Origin: UBA1794 sp031552405 | Lineage (GTDB): Bacteria; Bacteroidota; Bacteroidia; Bacteroidales; Bacteroidaceae | Assembly (NCBI GenBank): GCA_031552405.1 | Contig: JAVBMN010000011.1 | Location: 1-64,000 of the forward strand | Direction: 5' to 3' | Length of the DNA: 64,000 nucleotides | Part shown: in pieces, positions 8,301-17,049 of the stretch | How the letters are laid out: each line of letters opens with the position of its first letter | Position numbering within the stretch: position 1 is the stretch's first letter | Notes under the pieces: generated by a model | What the model was told of the DNA's origin: nothing | The model's input: the letters and a program-made list of their open reading frames with translations, nothing else | Databases searched by the model: none | Position numbers and translations under genes: made by a program

Positions 8301-10495
8301 TCAACGAGGTGATTGAAGCCGCAAGGACTGTATACTTCAATGAACAGGCCACCTTGCAGGAAGTACTGGATGTTGCGAAACCCATCGTGGGGGCAACCAA
8401 CAAGTACTTGATGTCTGTAGTCACAGGAACGGAAGACGCGCCCTCGGATGTATCCTTCGTGATCCTTAACCCGGACTTTAATGCCGGTAATGCCCGCAAC
8501 TGGGAAGGTGCCACAGGTGCAGCCGCTAATACCGTGTACGAGTTCTTTGCAAAGAGCTTTGATATGTATCAGAAGATAGCGGGTTTGCCTGCCGGTTACT
8601 ACCAGCTGGGTGTACAGGCCTTTGCCCGTGCTACTGGTAATGACAAGGGTGTTGCGTATAAAGCCCAGACGGAAGTGATTCGTTCCTTCCTGTACGGAAA
8701 ATCCGGTACGGGTGAAGAACGAAGTGCCCCAATCCAGTCGCTCTACTCTGAAGAGAATACCGGCGCAGATGCCAACATGGGTAATTATGCCAACTCCATG
8801 GCCGAGGCCAATACCGCTTTCCAGAACGGGAACTATACGGATAACTTGGTAGATTATATCTATCTGGCCGAGGATGATACGCTCTTTATCGGAGTAAAAT
8901 ACCCCACAACACCTCCGATTTCCAGCAGTTGGACCATCTTTGACAACTTCACCCTGAAATACAAAGGCAATACCTCCGCTTCGCTGGTAAAACTCCTGGA
9001 AGAGGTCATTGCTGAGGCTAAAACCATTCAGGGCGTGATGCAGCTTAGTGTAGAAGGAGCATTGGCCGATTCCATCACTGCTGCCGAAGGACTTGTGGCT
9101 TCCGTTGATCCTACCCAGGAAGCACTGACCGAAGCCAAAACGAAACTGGAGAACAGGATGAGAGCCGCCCTCTCTTCCATTGATGCATACGCCTTGCTGA
9201 ATGCTGCCATCGTGCGCGCAGACAGCCTGTCGGTAGCTGAAGAGGAAGAAATGGTTGCCGCCCTTGCTACCGCTACTGGCATTTATGAAGCCAGTGAGGT
9301 AGATGAAACAGGTATTAACCAGGCTATTATCGCTCTGAAGACCACATCGCATGCTACCATCGTAGCAAAAGCCGTGAATGGCAATGTAACGGAACTGATG
9401 ATCAATCCTACGATTATACAGACCGCTACTTCCGTACAGGTTCGACCTCTCGGTTGGGAGAACAGCAAGAATTCAGGCACAAACGGTAACTTTACTAAGT
9501 CTGCAGCCAGCGCTACGGTGCCGGCTATAGATACATACCTGGAAATCTGGAACAGCAACGCTGCGACCATAGTGTTCGACTATAACCAGAAGATCCAGTA
9601 TGTACCGAGTGGAGTATACCGCCTCAGTGCCGTCACCTTTACGCAATCCACCAATGGGAATGCCGTGCTGTATGCCAATGCCGCAACCGCCCCTATGAAG
9701 AGTGGCGTAACCGGTGACAACTTCAAAACTCAACCTCCTACCTCACTGATGGTAACAGTAAGTGATGACACCCTGCGGGTGGGTATCCGAACCATTGGCG
9801 TGCTGAATGGTCAATGGAGTGGAGCCGATGACTTCAAACTGACCTATCTGGGCACAGAGGAAGAAGCCGCCGCCTTGCTGGAAGCTTTGAAGGAATTAAG
9901 TGATTCTATTGTAGTAGCTGAAGGCTTGATAACCAATTCAGACACTTTGATTGCACAGGCAGAGAAGAATACGTTGACCGCAGCCATTACCACCGGTAAA
10001 ACAGCGCTTGGCGCAGTAGCTCTCACCGAGGTAGAGGCAGCCATCGCAACCCTGTCCGCCGCAATCCTGGATGCAAGAGCCTCCATCGAATTGTGCACCG
10101 GCTTGATTGCCGTATATGAAGAAGCGAATACCCTTCTTGAAGAACGTGAGTATGCTCCGGCCGACGGCGACGCCATGCGAACCGCCCTGACGGAGAACTA
10201 TGCTGTGTACGAAGATCAGACCGATGAGACCGACAATGCCGCCATCCAGGCTGCAAAAGAGGCTATCGAGGCTGCTCTTGATATTTTCAAAAGTAAGCTC
10301 TGGCCGGTTGGCTTGAACGATGCAGGAGAAGACACGGTGAAAATCTATGTAGACGGTTTCAAAATTGTAGTAGAGGGAGCCGAATACGAGATCTACGACC
10401 AAAACGGTCTTCGCATGCCTGCCGACTCTCCATTGACTCCGGGTGTATACCTCGTAAATGTATCCGGGAAGACAGTGAAAGTTCAGGTGCAATAA
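5339..10495 (+). CDS. giant secreted multidomain lectin-like/FIVAR protein
   Basis: The protein has 1718 residues and a signal peptide (1 to about 23). It alternates beta-sandwich modules that open with an N-P-x-F motif (about 140, 645, 1043 and 1354) or a related pattern (about 349) with Ala-rich helical FIVAR-like segments (about 500-640, 960-1030, 1220-1340 and 1505-1650). A beta-trefoil-like stretch (GEYVVYHPASGKYLS, from about 805) resembles a ricin-type or frog-lectin fold. The last 60 residues (from about 1655) look like a sorting tail ending in KVQVQ. The module at about 645-800 is clearly homologous to one in the 983-residue protein at 26736: both have a WNxWxNNFTRM segment and a GFASTS...SGWFC segment. 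No catalytic domain was recognised. Binding of plant or host glycans at the surface is inferred. A terminator follows. Confidence 0.8.
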   Translation: MRKRLPFLLVVATAIFNFLQLQAQDPYLPQQAEMGTTLAPGDFPSFAPAGDYTFDVELTTGTSIDARNELGVGFEYVTTADGAYRFAVRSGKVYTYRDSVYVEKFLVKTFTDRVPEFPAIYAEADDAIDRTGIYNEANLFKNPGFETPANPKDVRSATDVRWLPFGWQSLDFKANCGNSRVNDVTINSGFSAITPNAEGLGVLMFHQYENNFYQEFPAGTIKNKTWYEAKFRTWTHTGGQKGGTYFVRVGTTPNGSDIYSYSFTQLDTDYGMQDISCYFRTGETTANAPVYFTIYRATSGKIAHFDRMTLTEATTVPVMNGLTFTGGDAAEVKYADGAFAPVTTLAAGEYYDMTDYVTNASVISGEGWLGDNSTNSGQQYPGAPDNTYLDKWSGSAYSYNVYQTLEGIPNGSYTIIAAARSNGDAFSVYAEGTTSGSQPVINNGSTNGALGNGWNDITVSGVQVLGNTLTFGVKGQSPGNIWIGSDNYRLHFYGTDFTALKELLTEKKDSAIVLQPLKMAEAAGASLTTAITNATAVIDADPTTLEAIENANKQMDAAIKAANASIGYYKSLNAAIELANTNKANYTELPGLANFETAIGIAQGVYETAKADSTGIAQAIGALKKAEVTCRFTADLPINATFLLQNPNFEAFTGWVTDNTSAVAGDFKISTANGKTCWNSWSNNFTRMSVYQNLEGIPAGVYTVSCYTATDAAPHDQHAYVTTSVGTVVSPVATVQTTATPFATNAQWEQLTTVQAIVGEDGKMVIGFASTSGGQASGWFCVTGFELTCVSKLNAPDFPATVKPVTTGEYVVYHPASGKYLSNNTAVSAPVLNDYGYIAAQDAYFWNITVSGENNDTIMLQQHSSQKYMNANASNTYGILLGNVDAANVSKWALTDVKDGYNFSARRAASGKLVGVDGLTGNNVGIYYDKGTDKNPLFQFITKEAFLAYVPLMEYFNAKEALKAALALAAERVGLNPAAYSAEATTAFNEVIEAARTVYFNEQATLQEVLDVAKPIVGATNKYLMSVVTGTEDAPSDVSFVILNPDFNAGNARNWEGATGAAANTVYEFFAKSFDMYQKIAGLPAGYYQLGVQAFARATGNDKGVAYKAQTEVIRSFLYGKSGTGEERSAPIQSLYSEENTGADANMGNYANSMAEANTAFQNGNYTDNLVDYIYLAEDDTLFIGVKYPTTPPISSSWTIFDNFTLKYKGNTSASLVKLLEEVIAEAKTIQGVMQLSVEGALADSITAAEGLVASVDPTQEALTEAKTKLENRMRAALSSIDAYALLNAAIVRADSLSVAEEEEMVAALATATGIYEASEVDETGINQAIIALKTTSHATIVAKAVNGNVTELMINPTIIQTATSVQVRPLGWENSKNSGTNGNFTKSAASATVPAIDTYLEIWNSNAATIVFDYNQKIQYVPSGVYRLSAVTFTQSTNGNAVLYANAATAPMKSGVTGDNFKTQPPTSLMVTVSDDTLRVGIRTIGVLNGQWSGADDFKLTYLGTEEEAAALLEALKELSDSIVVAEGLITNSDTLIAQAEKNTLTAAITTGKTALGAVALTEVEAAIATLSAAILDARASIELCTGLIAVYEEANTLLEEREYAPADGDAMRTALTENYAVYEDQTDETDNAAIQAAKEAIEAALDIFKSKLWPVGLNDAGEDTVKIYVDGFKIVVEGAEYEIYDQNGLRMPADSPLTPGVYLVNVSGKTVKVQVQ

Positions 10496-10523
10496 CCGAT
10501 GAACCTGCTTTGAAAAGCGTGTA

Positions 10524-10561
10524 AGGGAGAGGCTGCCTTTGTGGGCAGCCTTTCCTTTTCT
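10524..10561 (+). terminator. rho-independent terminator
   Basis: GGCTGCC (10531-10537) pairs with GGCAGCC (10544-10550). The flanking agggaga can pair further with tttcctt. A T-rich tract follows at 10551-10561. It ends the transcript of the giant secreted protein. Confidence 0.75.
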
Positions 10562-10570
10562 TAAACTACT

Positions 10571-10603
10571 CAGTGTGGTTTTCGTTGGATTATCCTATCT
10601 TTG
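10571..10603 (+). promoter_or_regulatory. promoter of the first ORF6N copy
   Basis: The -7 box TATCTTTG is at 10596-10603. The cagtg-ggttttc...attatccTATCTTTGAAGCCG context is repeated almost unchanged at 12357-12393, before the hybrid regulator. The TATCTTTG/GAAGCCG part recurs before the second ORF6N copy. The box lies 46 bp before the ATG at 10642, as in the second copy. The -33 match is weak. Confidence 0.5.
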
Positions 10604-10641
10604 AAGCCGTATTACAAAAACCTTACTCACATAAATCTAAT

Positions 10642-11176
10642 ATGGAAGAAATCATTCAAAGCAGAATCCACGAGATACGGGGTCAGAGAGTCATGCTGGA
10701 CTTTGATCTGGCAGAAATGTATGGCATTGAGACGAAACGCCTCAAAGAAGCTGTAAGAAGAAATCTAAAACGATTTCCACAAGACTTTATGTTTGAACTA
10801 TCAGAAATAGAGTTTAATTCTTTGAGGACGCAATTTGCGACCTCAAAGAAAAGAGGGGGAGTAAGGGGTAGCTATGTTGTCAAGTGTATTGAATAGTGAT
10901 ATAGCAATACTGGTAAACATTAATATCATGCGTGCCTTTGTAGCTGTACGTCAACTGATATCCAACCCTCCGATTGATTGTGTGTCCGTGTTGGAAAGCC
11001 AGATGCAGGAACTCAAAGGTTATATTGAGGACGTATTTGCAGATTATAACGACATCAACGAGGATACCCGCATGCAGCTTGAGCTCATCAATGAAGCATT
11101 AGCTGAACTGCAAGCGCAAAGGAAACTCTCAGAGAAACCACGTAACCCGATAGGGTTTCATAAAGATAGAGGATGA
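10642..11176 (+). pseudogene. ORF6N-family DNA-binding protein, disrupted (copy 1)
   Basis: The N-terminal part (10642-10896) encodes an ORF6N domain: IIQSRIHEIRGQRVMLDFDL, then AEMYGIETKRLKEAV and FPQDFMFEL. It stops at 10896 after GVRGSYVVKCIE. The C-terminal part continues in another frame from about 10868 (GVAMLSSVLNS...) to 11176, with the usual MRAFVAVRQLI and coiled tail. The family normally has a Y-(M/L)-P-(Y/F)-A-F-T-E-x-G block between the two parts. Here that block is missing, so a small out-of-frame deletion at about 10860-10872 is the simplest reading. ORF6N proteins are phage-antirepressor-like DNA-binding proteins common in Bacteroides. A related disrupted copy is at 29893. The C-terminal half could still be made from the ATG at 10874. 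Confidence 0.75.
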
Positions 11177-11276
11177 AAACGGTTATTCTCTTACGGTATC
11201 CGTTAGGTATTCATTGAATACAGTTTCCCAAAGAACCATTTATTCTATCAGTTGTTAATTTAGAAAATAAGCAACT

Positions 11277-12284
11277 ATGATGATGAGAATTAATAACTTG
11301 GTAGTATGTCTGCTACTATTGGCCGTTATTTGTGTGAATGCACAAGATAAACCGTTTGAAGGCATTACAGCCACAAATCTGGAAAATGTCCGTTACCCTT
11401 TCCCTGTGCATTTTATTGGACTTAATATTCAAGGGGAACAACTTAAAATGGAGTACATGGATGTGCATCCGGATAAGCCTAATGGAGAGACTGTGTTATT
11501 ATTACATGGAAAGAACTTTTGTAGTGCCTATTGGGAACAAACGGCTAAAGATCTTTCACGGCAGGGTTTTCGTGTCGTCATTCCTGATCAGATCGGGTTT
11601 GGTAAGTCCTCAAAACCGGAGCATATACAATATAGTTTCCAATTACTTGCACTGAATACAAAATCAATATTGGATTCGTTGCATGTGGACCGGGTAACAG
11701 TAGTAGGCCATTCTATGGGAGGGATGTTGGCCACACGTTTTACACTCATGTTTCCGGACCGGGTATCCAAACTTGTCCTGGAGAATCCTTTAGGATTGGA
11801 AGACTGGAAATTATACGTTCCATATCAAACAGTGGACAATTGGTATGCAGGGGAACTGAAGCAGAATTACAACACATTGAAGCAGTATCAGCTTGACTTT
11901 TATTACGGAGGGCACTGGAAGCCAGAATATGATCAGTGGATCGAAATAGCTGCCGGTTGGACCAATGCTATTGATTATCCCCGTATAGCTTGGAATTCCG
12001 CCTTGACTTATGACATGATATTCACACAGCCTGTGTGTTATGAATTTCAACACATTAAAGTCCCCACCCTTTTGATAATCGGACAAAGAGACAGAACGGC
12101 CTTGGCGAAGAACAAGGCGCCGGAAGCTGTAAAGGGAATGCTTGGTAACTATCCTTTGTTAGGTCGTGAGACCGCAAAGAAGATTCCTCATTCCGTATTG
12201 GTTGAGTTGGACAACGTGGGTCATCTTCCGCACATCGAAGCTTATGATCGGTATATTAAGGCGCTGATTGATTTTCTGAAGTAA
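11277..12284 (+). CDS. secreted alpha/beta hydrolase
   Basis: The protein has 335 residues and a signal peptide ending near VNAQDK (residues 21-26). The alpha/beta-hydrolase core shows the oxyanion-side LLLHGKNF segment, the nucleophile elbow G-H-S-M-G-G (Ser near residue 147) and a late D-N-V-G-H-L-P-H segment supplying the catalytic His (near residue 321). The acid is probably the Asp in LLIIGQRDRTA. The size and the Y-x-x-P-R-I-A-W cap segment fit the proline-iminopeptidase/haloalkane-dehalogenase-like branch, but the substrate cannot be told. Three Met codons (11277, 11280, 11283) compete as start. It lies between the broken ORF6N gene and the hybrid regulator, on the same strand as both, with no clear promoter of its own. 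Confidence 0.8.
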   Translation: MMMRINNLVVCLLLLAVICVNAQDKPFEGITATNLENVRYPFPVHFIGLNIQGEQLKMEYMDVHPDKPNGETVLLLHGKNFCSAYWEQTAKDLSRQGFRVVIPDQIGFGKSSKPEHIQYSFQLLALNTKSILDSLHVDRVTVVGHSMGGMLATRFTLMFPDRVSKLVLENPLGLEDWKLYVPYQTVDNWYAGELKQNYNTLKQYQLDFYYGGHWKPEYDQWIEIAAGWTNAIDYPRIAWNSALTYDMIFTQPVCYEFQHIKVPTLLIIGQRDRTALAKNKAPEAVKGMLGNYPLLGRETAKKIPHSVLVELDNVGHLPHIEAYDRYIKALIDFLK

Positions 12285-12356
12285 AGAATAGCAGGAACCG
12301 TTTTTAAGAGGAAGGGGGAATATGTGAATAATCATTTCTGATAATTATAGTTGTTC

Positions 12357-12388
12357 AGTGGTTTTTCCGTCCGATTATCCTATCTTTG
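12357..12388 (+). promoter_or_regulatory. promoter of the hybrid regulator
   Basis: TATCTTTG (12381-12388) is a full -7 match, with AGTG (12357-12360) at the right -33 spacing (20 bp). It lies 24 bp before the chosen ATG at 12412. The segment is nearly the same as that before the ORF6N copies. Because a promoter lies here, the upstream in-frame GTG at 12358 is unlikely to be the start. Confidence 0.55.
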
Positions 12389-12411
12389 AAGCCGAATTGA
12401 AAAACTATCTG

Positions 12412-15400
12412 ATGAACTTTAAGTGTATCTATACTATCTGTCGTTTATACCTGTTGGTTTTTACTGTTGCAGTTTTTGCGTGTTCTCATACGGTGAAAGG
12501 GCAGAATCTCAGCTATCAGGAGTTCGAGAGAATCCCATTAAATGACATGCTATCCGTGATCTGTTTTGTGCAGGATCCGTTAGGAGTAATGTGGATGGGT
12601 ACTAACAGGGGACTTTACAGTTATGATGGATATACTGTGCGCAAGAATGTGCCCCCTAAAGGCTTTATACGGGATATCAATACCATCTATTGCGGAGTGC
12701 TTTTTGATGAGGAACGTATCTGGTTTGGGGCAAGCGCTGGCGGATTTATATACAACTATAAACATGATTGCTATGAGGCGCCTCCCGTAAAAACAACAGC
12801 TAACATACGTTGCATGTATAAGTGGAAGGGTATCTTGTGGATCGGTTCCTTTCAAGGGTTATATAAGTATCATATCGCGGAACGAAAATTAGAGAAAGTC
12901 AATAATCCGGCCATACCTCATCAGGTTGTCTACTCCATAGCCGGTACGGAAGAAGGAATTCTATATATTGGTACCCATGACGGGCTTTGCACGTATAACC
13001 CTGCCCTTGATGAATTCAAAGAGGTACAGTTGTCAACTGGCTCCGGTAAGGGTAATCTTCCCATTCACTCCCTTTATTATGATCCTCTAAGGCATTGTGT
13101 GTGGGTGGGGACAGCTAAGGCATTGTATAAGTGTGATGCTTCCCGGCAGGTACAAAGAATAGCTTTACTGGATGGAACTGTCATAAAATCCATCACGGCT
13201 GATTATGACAAGAACCTCTTGCTGGGTGCTGACAATGGATTGTATATTTACAATCCGGAGACTGCTTCTTTTCGTCACATCGTGCACGATTCTCGTTATC
13301 CGCAATCGCTTGTTGACAATATCATCATGAATATTTTTGTGGATCATCGCAAGAATATCTGGATCGGAACAAACCTAGGAGGGGCCATTTATCATCATGA
13401 TAAGGCCTATCAGTTTATTCCCATTTCGCAGATTACAGGAATAGGAGACGGAAACTATTTTATCAAGGCATATAAGGATTTACAACAAAACCTGTGGCTA
13501 GGTGGAACGGAAGGACTGATAATGGTGCCCGGATCTTTCAATGATACGTTGGAGAAGTCTTTTTGGTACCGTGTAGGTGATCCTCAATTTCCTTTGCGGA
13601 ACAACTTGGTAAGGGATATCTATGAGGATAGAGAACATCATATATGGTTGGCCACGGAAGGAGGTATAGGACGGATTGACCCTGCTACCAAACAGGTCAT
13701 ATACTATACCATCACGGATAATACGCAACAATTTAATGCCAACTGGGCAAATAGTATTGCGGAGGATGACGAGGGGCGGCTATGGATTGCTGCATGGTTG
13801 GGAGGAATATTTGTAGTAGACAAAACCGCCTTGATGAAATCTGCTACAAGTAGCTATACGGCTGATTATCATTTTTCCAAAAGGAACGGGCTTACCAATA
13901 ATGATGTGTACAAGCTGGTGAAAGATCCGTATGGACATATTTGGTCCATTTGTGACAGCTTATGTAAGATCGGGACAGAGACTTTCCGGGTAGAAAAGGT
14001 AACATTGTACGATGATCAGCATGAAGAGCTCCTTCCTTATTTTAAGCACATGTTATGTGATAAGGAAGGATATATGTGGGTGGCGGTGTATAATGGAGTA
14101 TGTCGGGTTAATCCGCGAACCAATGAAGTGACTCACTTTCGTTTTGAGAATCTGGAAGAGAACGGTATCAATTCAATAGTAGAAGTAGATAACCAGATAT
14201 GGGTTTCTTCTTCAGATGCAATGATTATTGTGGAAAAGAGGTCATTGAAGGTTGGGTATTTTGGTTTCCCCAATAAAAAGTTCTCAGGGAGTTTTTACGA
14301 TGAATCCTCTGATCGGGCGATTTTCGGAGGTATTGATGGGATTACCATTTTCTCAAAAAATCTGGCCACAAAGGATACTCATAATTCTCCGTTTTACCTG
14401 ACCGGCCTGCATGTCAACGGAAAACCGTTTGAGCCTCTGGCAGAAAGTATTCGTTATCTTCAAACCATTGAGCTGAATTATACCCAGAATAATCTGACTT
14501 TTGAATTCTCGGACTTGCTCTATTCACTGCAATCAAGGAAGGTTATGTACCGGATGGAGGGTCTCGAGAGAGAATGGCAGATGGTGAGGTTAGGCTCTAA
14601 CCATATTACCTATACCAACCTGCCTCCGGGTGAATATGAACTCTGTATTGCTTCGTTAGATGCTCAGGGCAGTCTTTCAAAGAACCGGTCTAGGTTTACG
14701 TTGGTCATACAGCCCCCATGGTATTATTCCGGACTGGCAAAATGTATCTATATGATCGTGTTGTTGGGACTTGTTTTGTGGACAATTAACTATTTCCGAG
14801 TGAGAAACCGCCTTAGGATTGAGCGGATTGAAAAAGAAAAGACATTGGAACTCTCCCGCTTGAAGATCGACTTCTTTACAGATATCTCTCATGAATTTAA
14901 AACCCCTTTAAGCCTCATTATTGCCCCCGTCAGCAAGTTGATACTTGAGGCTAAGAACCCGCAGTTGAAGACAAAACTGAAAATGATAGAGCAAAATGCC
15001 TTGCACCTGAGTACATTGATAAACAGGGCCTTGAATTTTCAACGGGTAGATGAGAGTGAACAGACTGTTATCCGCTCTACGGTAGATGTGGTTGAGTTCT
15101 TCAGAAACATATTCAATTCTTATGCAACACTTTGTGTCGATAAGCAGATTGATGCCCGCTTTGTTTCTTCCATAGATACATTGTATGTACCCATTGATAT
15201 CCTGAAGATGGAGTCGGTCTTAAACAACTTGCTTTCCAATGCGCTTAAGTACACGGAAGCGGGCGGTTTTATTACTTGTTCGGTGCAGCATGACGAGGCT
15301 GAAGGTTTGTTGGAGATGAGTGTTTCCGATTCAGGGATCGGCATTGCCCCGGAGGAGGTATCCTATGTGTTCGACCGTTTCTTCCAGTCGAAAAACGCGA

Positions 15401-16335
15401 AAGGAAAAGAAGGTGCCGGGATAGGCCTGTATTTGGTAAAGAGCTATGTGGAACTGCACGGAGGCACCGTCTCGGTTCACTCCTCAGAGGGTGAAGGAAC
15501 CCGCTTCTGTGTACAGCTTCCGGTAGAGGCGGAATTGCGCGCATCTAAGGAGGTTTCTGTCGATGCATCTGATGATATGGATAACCCCTTGGTACTGATT
15601 GTAGAAGACAATAACCAGATCGTAGAGTTTATATCGGAATCGCTGGATAAGGAGTATCGCGTGGTTGTGGCGTACGATGGCAAGTCGGGCTTGGAGCTTT
15701 GTAATAAGATGATCCCCGACCTCATTATTGCCGATGTAATGATGCCCGTCATGGATGGCCTTGAGATGTGCAGGTGTATTCGGAAACAGCCCTTATTTAC
15801 CTCTACCCCCATTATCATGCTTACTGCCAAGGACGATGCGGGCACGGAGCGCAAGAGTGTGGATATAGGAGTGGAATACTTTATCCCCAAACCTTTTGAT
15901 ATTGCAGTACTCATGTCGCGCATCCGGCAATTGACCGGAACCCGGAAGAAACTGGAAGAGAAGATCCGGATCAAGACTTTGGCTGAACCTTCGCGGATGG
16001 AAGTAGTTTCCGTCAACGAACGTTTTCTAGAAAAAATCACAAAGATTATTGAGGACAAAGTACCTGATCCCGACTTTAATGTGAATGCCTTGGTTGAAAT
16101 CAGTGGGACGGATGCTAAGCAGCTTTACCGGAAACTTAAACAGCTCACCGGCAAAAGCCCGGTGGAGTATATCAAAACCATTCGCCTGAAGAAAGCTGCC
16201 ATGCTACTCTCTGAGAAAAAGTTCTCAGTCTCCGAGGTAATGTATCTGGTAGGCTTCTCCAATCACTCTTACTTTACCCGCTCCTTCCAAAAGGAATTTG
16301 GAAAGACACCTAAGCAGTTTGTAGAGGAGGCATAG
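12412..16335 (+). CDS. hybrid two-component system regulator (HTCS)
   Basis: The protein has 1307 residues from the ATG at 12412. A signal peptide or anchor (1 to about 30) is followed by a periplasmic two-domain beta-propeller of Reg_prop repeats (about 35-690; recurring G-x-x-x-G-(L/I)-x-x-Y and W-I-G-T motifs), a Y_Y_Y domain (about 706-770) and a transmembrane helix (about 772-792). Next are a HisKA domain with the phosphorylated His826 in ISHEFKTPLSLI, HATPase_c (N box NNLLSNALKY, G boxes DSGIGI and GAGIGLYLV), a receiver with Asp1108 in IADVMMPVMDG, and a C-terminal AraC helix-turn-helix (about 1219-1307). This is the classic Bacteroides polysaccharide sensor. It probably controls the CAZyme genes at 18266-29687. 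The paired 21-bp-period repeats at 18076 and 26482 are candidate operators. A near-perfect palindrome overlaps the stop codon. Confidence 0.93.
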   Translation: MNFKCIYTICRLYLLVFTVAVFACSHTVKGQNLSYQEFERIPLNDMLSVICFVQDPLGVMWMGTNRGLYSYDGYTVRKNVPPKGFIRDINTIYCGVLFDEERIWFGASAGGFIYNYKHDCYEAPPVKTTANIRCMYKWKGILWIGSFQGLYKYHIAERKLEKVNNPAIPHQVVYSIAGTEEGILYIGTHDGLCTYNPALDEFKEVQLSTGSGKGNLPIHSLYYDPLRHCVWVGTAKALYKCDASRQVQRIALLDGTVIKSITADYDKNLLLGADNGLYIYNPETASFRHIVHDSRYPQSLVDNIIMNIFVDHRKNIWIGTNLGGAIYHHDKAYQFIPISQITGIGDGNYFIKAYKDLQQNLWLGGTEGLIMVPGSFNDTLEKSFWYRVGDPQFPLRNNLVRDIYEDREHHIWLATEGGIGRIDPATKQVIYYTITDNTQQFNANWANSIAEDDEGRLWIAAWLGGIFVVDKTALMKSATSSYTADYHFSKRNGLTNNDVYKLVKDPYGHIWSICDSLCKIGTETFRVEKVTLYDDQHEELLPYFKHMLCDKEGYMWVAVYNGVCRVNPRTNEVTHFRFENLEENGINSIVEVDNQIWVSSSDAMIIVEKRSLKVGYFGFPNKKFSGSFYDESSDRAIFGGIDGITIFSKNLATKDTHNSPFYLTGLHVNGKPFEPLAESIRYLQTIELNYTQNNLTFEFSDLLYSLQSRKVMYRMEGLEREWQMVRLGSNHITYTNLPPGEYELCIASLDAQGSLSKNRSRFTLVIQPPWYYSGLAKCIYMIVLLGLVLWTINYFRVRNRLRIERIEKEKTLELSRLKIDFFTDISHEFKTPLSLIIAPVSKLILEAKNPQLKTKLKMIEQNALHLSTLINRALNFQRVDESEQTVIRSTVDVVEFFRNIFNSYATLCVDKQIDARFVSSIDTLYVPIDILKMESVLNNLLSNALKYTEAGGFITCSVQHDEAEGLLEMSVSDSGIGIAPEEVSYVFDRFFQSKNAKGKEGAGIGLYLVKSYVELHGGTVSVHSSEGEGTRFCVQLPVEAELRASKEVSVDASDDMDNPLVLIVEDNNQIVEFISESLDKEYRVVVAYDGKSGLELCNKMIPDLIIADVMMPVMDGLEMCRCIRKQPLFTSTPIIMLTAKDDAGTERKSVDIGVEYFIPKPFDIAVLMSRIRQLTGTRKKLEEKIRIKTLAEPSRMEVVSVNERFLEKITKIIEDKVPDPDFNVNALVEISGTDAKQLYRKLKQLTGKSPVEYIKTIRLKKAAMLLSEKKFSVSEVMYLVGFSNHSYFTRSFQKEFGKTPKQFVEEA

Positions 16336-16377
16336 TAGCTTTGAAAGATTGATGTGCATCAACCTTTCAAAGCTACT
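16334..16377 (+). terminator. 44-nt near-perfect palindrome at the regulator's stop codon
   Basis: The 14-bp arms AGTAGCTTTGAAAG (16334-16347) and CTTTCAAAGCTACT (16364-16377) enclose TTGATG-TG-CATCAA, so the whole 44 nt is a palindrome with one mismatch. It overlaps the TAG stop (16333-16335). The core TGCATCAACCTTTCAA also occurs at about 40364 in another intergenic region, which suggests a mobile repeat family serving as a terminator. A bidirectional role is possible because the gene at 16412 converges on it. Confidence 0.65.
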
Positions 16378-16411
16378 ATAGTAGGAGTTTCCAGTTTGTC
16401 GAAAAACGATA

Positions 16412-16978
16412 TTACAGAGTTATCCTGTAAATACAGCTCTTGCCGTCACGTACAACGGAGCGTACAATCTCTGCCTTTACGTCACGACCAAGAGCTCGCT
16501 TAAAGATTCTTTTGAGCATACCTGAGGTGCAACAACAAATTGATCCTGAAAGGGCGTTGCAAGTAGCCCTTACTATCGGGCAAAGGCAATGATCCTTATT
16601 TTCATCACAGAGGAGAACACCTGCCGCTTCATCAAACTGAACTTTCCAACCCCATTCTTTCTCAAGATAGCTTGCAAATTGGGACGCAGAAGTAAATCCC
16701 GTTAACTCTTCATCAAGATGTTTGCTGTCATAGCACATTTGAGAACAATTGCCAATTGCTTCACCAACATCTGTTTTTTCACCCTGCTCTATCTTGCCTA
16801 ATTCATTCATTAAGTCTTTCGTCCAGTTCTTGGTGAATTCCAAATCTGCAGCCTTCTCTTCAGGCAATGCGGGCGTTTCTTTTTCAATTTTGTTAAAGCC
16901 AAAGGAATTAACAGCTTGAGTAGCAATCGCACCGCCGCAAAATGCTGCGGATATCTTTAAGAAATCTCGTTTATCCAT
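16412..16978 (-). CDS. Cys-rich exported protein with twin-arginine-like signal
   Basis: The protein has 188 residues. The N-terminus MDKRDFLKISAAFCGGAIATQ resembles a Tat signal, with KR in place of RR. The mature part is helical to about residue 70. It contains C-S-Q-M-C-Y (near 80) and, in the last 75 residues, a C-(x)n-C-x-C-P-I-V-R...C-C-C-T-S-G pattern followed by GRDVKAEIVRSVVRDGKSC. That C-terminal layout recalls V4R or ATC-hydrolase-like ligand or metal-binding domains, but I cannot assign it firmly. Ten Cys in a periplasmic protein suggests metal, cluster or thiol chemistry. A Crp/Fnr-family regulator gene lies just upstream on the same strand. Between them are a -7 box and a direct repeat, so control by that regulator is plausible. 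Confidence 0.6.
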   Translation of the reverse strand: MDKRDFLKISAAFCGGAIATQAVNSFGFNKIEKETPALPEEKAADLEFTKNWTKDLMNELGKIEQGEKTDVGEAIGNCSQMCYDSKHLDEELTGFTSASQFASYLEKEWGWKVQFDEAAGVLLCDENKDHCLCPIVRATCNALSGSICCCTSGMLKRIFKRALGRDVKAEIVRSVVRDGKSCIYRITL

Positions 16979-17049
16979 GATGCATAATTTAAATAATGAG
17001 TAAAATCAATTAATACAGGGTAGTAACCCTGTTCTTTGGGTTTTGCAGC

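Noticed and set aside
7376..9352. A 658-codon open frame on the minus strand
   Set aside because: It lies wholly inside the giant secreted protein gene. It has no recognisable family and mirrors the codon pattern of the sense strand.
10642..11176. ORF6N gene as evidence of an inserted phage or plasmid
   Set aside because: Only the isolated DNA-binding gene is present; no neighbouring mobile-element genes or attachment sites were seen.
12358..12411. N-terminal extension of the hybrid regulator from GTG at 12358
   Set aside because: The segment contains the TATCTTTG promoter also found before the ORF6N copies; the signal peptide starts at 12412.
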